A stretch of 64,000 bases of DNA from positions 62,001-126,000 of the forward strand of contig NZ_LR723671.1 of assembly GCF_902502825.2 (NCBI RefSeq), read 5' to 3'. The DNA comes from Pseudorhizobium flavum (GTDB lineage: Bacteria > Pseudomonadota > Alphaproteobacteria > Rhizobiales > Rhizobiaceae). The translations under genes and the position numbers were made by a program. The notes beneath the pieces were generated by a model. The model did not search any database. It was not told where the DNA came from and worked only from the letters and a program-made list of their open reading frames with translations. This document shows positions 62,143 through 64,000 of the stretch, piece by piece. How positions within the stretch are numbered: the first letter of the stretch is position 1; every line of letters starts with the position of its first letter.

Positions 62143-62880
62143 CTACCGGAATCGTAGCGGTCGTCTCACGATCGGGACCGATGACGTGCTGATTGGTGGA
62201 CGTGCTTTACCAATGATCCTGAGAACAGCCAGGCCATGATGGAAGTTGAGAAACTCTCGCGCCACCTCATCATCTGCGAAATGCGTTGAGATCTGAGCAT
62301 CGGCGGATGCCGTGAGGATCCCCGTTGGAACTTCTCCATGCCATCCTTTCAGCTTCCGAAACTCCTTCACAATCACACCAAAGGGCGGATGTGCGTGACT
62401 GAGCTGTGCTTCGCTGTATCCGACAAGGTTCCCTGTAATGTCGCACGCGATCAAGCCGTCCGGCCCCGCAAAATGGTCAAACTGCCTCTGCTTCATAGCC
62501 AGCAAGTCACGTGACACCGCATTGTGGCATGCCACCGAGAAATCTTCCGCATCGCTCTTTGGACGGCCTGCAACTGCCTGCACATAACTGAAGTCTGTGG
62601 GAGTATTGTCGACTCGAATGACCCAGAACCCGGGGCTCGACCATCCATCCCCCCTATTCAAGCGCCGCTCAAATCGCTCGATGCCGGCTCCGATCTTCGA
62701 CGGGCCATCGGAAACGAGCAGATCGAAGCGCTCAAGCAAGGCAGAGAGATCGCTGTGGTCCTGATAGTCCGATATGTGATCCCCGTCGTTATAGCGTGCC
62801 AGCATTTCCCGGAAATGCTGTTCTGCAGCCTTTTTGCTGTTGAAAACCTGGCCGTTGGTGAGCTCAACCGGTTTTGCCAT
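62143..62880 (-). CDS. DCL / DUF3223-family protein
   Basis: 245 residues. The N-terminal 110 residues match the DCL (DUF3223) pattern: VFNSKKAAEQHFREMLARYN, a GDHISDYQDHSDLSALL segment, SKIGAGIERFERR and FWVIRVDNTPTDFSYVQAV. The C-terminal half (ACHNAVSRDLLAMKQRQFDH, CDITGNLVGYSEAQLSHAHP) has the spaced His, Cys and Asp residues of an HNH-like nuclease, though I cannot prove it. The ATG directly follows the TAG of the helicase gene, so they form one transcript. Candidate effector of a helicase-linked system (inference). Confidence 0.7.
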   Translation of the reverse strand: MAKPVELTNGQVFNSKKAAEQHFREMLARYNDGDHISDYQDHSDLSALLERFDLLVSDGPSKIGAGIERFERRLNRGDGWSSPGFWVIRVDNTPTDFSYVQAVAGRPKSDAEDFSVACHNAVSRDLLAMKQRQFDHFAGPDGLIACDITGNLVGYSEAQLSHAHPPFGVIVKEFRKLKGWHGEVPTGILTASADAQISTHFADDEVAREFLNFHHGLAVLRIIGKARPPISTSSVPIVRRPLRFR

Positions 62881-64000
62881 CTATTCCTCCCCCAATGCCG
62901 CCCTACTCAACACTTTTTCGCGGATTTCGCGGATCACGATGGATGGAAGACCGAGGGCATCCAGCCGGTCGCGTCGATCTACCACCCATTGAATGCAGGC
63001 TGCCTCATCCAGCTGATCCAATGCGACAATCTCATACAGCGCCACCGCGCCTATGCGTGACATGCCCAGTTCCATTAAGGAGCGAAGGGTGACGGTGCTG
63101 ACGCCGAATTCCAGTGCAACGCCGATATCGAGGTCCTGGTCTATAAGGTCATCCCGACCTATGGCCCTCAAGTGTTGGTTCAGAACGTCGACATAGGCCG
63201 AAAAATAGCGAGGCGCCAGAAAGCGGGCCGTGCCTTCGATCATCTCAAGCGTGCTGCGGATGACACTGGCTGTGTCGACCTCGCCGTCGCGCCGTTGGAG
63301 ATACTCCAGACGCCTGCGGATAATCGTAGGCAAGGAGAAGCCCTTGAGCCACTGCAGCACCGTTAGGGAATGAAGCGGGATCAAGGTCTTCGGCACGAAA
63401 ACGGTCAAGACATTCTCGTTGATCCGTTCCATCATGTTTGAGAAACGCTGATACGCGTCGTCGCTCTCCGAAGGCGCAGCCAAGAGATCTTCCGGCGACC
63501 CCTCATAGGCCCGAAAATAGGTCAAAAGGCTTTGCAGCCCGATCAGGCTGACTCCTGGATTTCTAGCGCCAACATCAGCAGCGAGGTCGAGGCCATCGGT
63601 TGCTTTTGCGAGTACCTGTTCGAGCTGTTGCAAATTCCCCGGAGACTGCCGCTTGGCCCATGGCGCGGCCGTCAGAGACCGGTCACGGACATAAGCTGTC
63701 ATAAGATAGGCGCTCACCTGCTCGAAGGCCCGGACCTGGTCAGGATCGATGTCCACGCCTAGGGGGCGCCGTTCAATATAGGCAGTCAGTTCGTCGAGTT
63801 TCGACAACGCAGTGTCGGTTTCCCTCCGTATTGGATACCGGGTACGTTGGGGAACACCGGACGGCCATGCCTTTTCGTCCGACGCGTCGATGCAGATGAT
63901 GTTGCCCTGAAATTCATCGCCCCATCGGCCCGCTCGGCCGGCAAGATTCCAGAAATCCTGCGGCTCCATCGGCGTCTTCTTTCCCTTGCGGGGTCCGCGA
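62881..64000 (-). CDS. Ski2/Mtr4-like superfamily 2 helicase, C-terminal part (partial)
   Basis: About 373 visible residues; the gene continues beyond the window end, with the frame open to 64000. Motif VI of SF2 helicases is seen at once (DFWNLAGRAGRWGDEFQGNI), in the form typical of Ski2/Mtr4/Hel308-type and HamB-like enzymes. The remaining 340 residues are helical and unlike other domains I know (YLMTAYVRDRSLTAAPW, LKGFSLPTIIRRRLEYLQ, GVSTVTLRSLMELGMSRIGA). Walker A and B must lie to the right. Paired with the DCL protein downstream with no gap. Confidence 0.85.
   Translation of the reverse strand, partial: RGPRKGKKTPMEPQDFWNLAGRAGRWGDEFQGNIICIDASDEKAWPSGVPQRTRYPIRRETDTALSKLDELTAYIERRPLGVDIDPDQVRAFEQVSAYLMTAYVRDRSLTAAPWAKRQSPGNLQQLEQVLAKATDGLDLAADVGARNPGVSLIGLQSLLTYFRAYEGSPEDLLAAPSESDDAYQRFSNMMERINENVLTVFVPKTLIPLHSLTVLQWLKGFSLPTIIRRRLEYLQRRDGEVDTASVIRSTLEMIEGTARFLAPRYFSAYVDVLNQHLRAIGRDDLIDQDLDIGVALEFGVSTVTLRSLMELGMSRIGAVALYEIVALDQLDEAACIQWVVDRRDRLDALGLPSIVIREIREKVLSRAALGEE

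Noticed and set aside
1..64000. CRISPR arrays, tRNA and rRNA genes
   Set aside because: No regularly spaced direct repeats and no cloverleaf or rRNA-like sequence were recognised on either strand. A covariance scan could still find a tRNA that I missed.

Overview
The window looks like a plasmid, megaplasmid or integrated-element segment from an alphaproteobacterium of the Rhizobiaceae/Hyphomicrobiales (Sinorhizobium, Rhizobium, Agrobacterium or Shinella type). The main clues are a Porin_2 (Omp2b/RopA-type) porin, a SyrB-like regulator, a DUF1127 gene followed by CCTCCTCCC-hairpin small RNAs, a pta-ackA-fabI type operon, and a long run of proteins typical of rhizobial plasmid backbones (DUF3991/toprim, DUF1419, a methylase-helicase, a ParB-like nuclease domain, DUF7007, ArdC, DUF736). 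The assignment is from gene content only; no rRNA, tRNA, repABC or conjugation genes are visible.

Layout. 1-1.5 kb: the right end of an IS21-type element inserted in an IS256-type transposase gene. 1.6-4.3 kb: a tyrosine recombinase and a porin between perfect 45-bp inverted repeats, then a small hypothetical gene. 4.7-5.2 kb: a secreted Gly/Ala-rich protein. 5.2-8.8 kb: two ISL3-family elements almost end to end. 8.8-10.1 kb: a SyrB-type locus, one gene of which is cut by the IS. 10.6-17.8 kb: an RND efflux system (fusion protein, pump, TetR) with a divergent second TetR and an outer-membrane channel. 18-23.6 kb: stress proteins (Usp, DUF1269, HdeD, a DUF900 hydrolase) plus an IS6-type element that cut an EmrA-type gene. 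23.6-27.3 kb: tetR - DUF3141 remnant - pta - ackA - fabI remnant. 27.5-34.2 kb: GltS and a YhiI/RbbA/YhhJ-type exporter operon. 34.3-36.0 kb: a zinc alcohol dehydrogenase with a frameshift and a CBS protein. 36.4-41.0 kb: an arginine deiminase operon (antiporter, arcA, arcB, arcC). 41-43.9 kb: a small protein, a broken usp gene, and a third ISL3 copy nearly identical to the second but inverted, so the two copies bracket about 33 kb. 43.9-46 kb: a DnaQ-type exonuclease, DUF1127 with four tandem cuckoo/CcsR-like sRNA hairpins, and a DinB stub. 46.3-61.1 kb: plasmid-backbone genes, all on the + strand except one small protein. 61.1-64 kb: on the - strand, a partial Ski2/Mtr4-like helicase followed at once by a DCL/DUF3223 protein, then a WGR protein and a secreted SNase.

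How the parts fit. The 18-42 kb segment reads as an energy and envelope stress island: substrate-level ATP from acetyl-phosphate (Pta-AckA) and from arginine (ArcABC), glutamate and arginine transport, Usp/HdeD/CBS proteins and two export systems. A palindromic motif, TCAWCAGSTGATGA, recurs in four intergenic regions of this island and may mark one regulon, possibly of the TetR encoded at 26.7-27.3 kb. The 48-60 kb block combines a DarB-like methylase-helicase, a ParB-type nuclease domain and ArdC, which fits plasmid establishment and anti-restriction. Three genes (usp, adh, methylase-helicase) each carry one frameshift that a single base in a homopolymer would repair, so sequencing error is as likely as real decay. 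Two other genes (fabI and the DUF3141 gene) carry true internal deletions.
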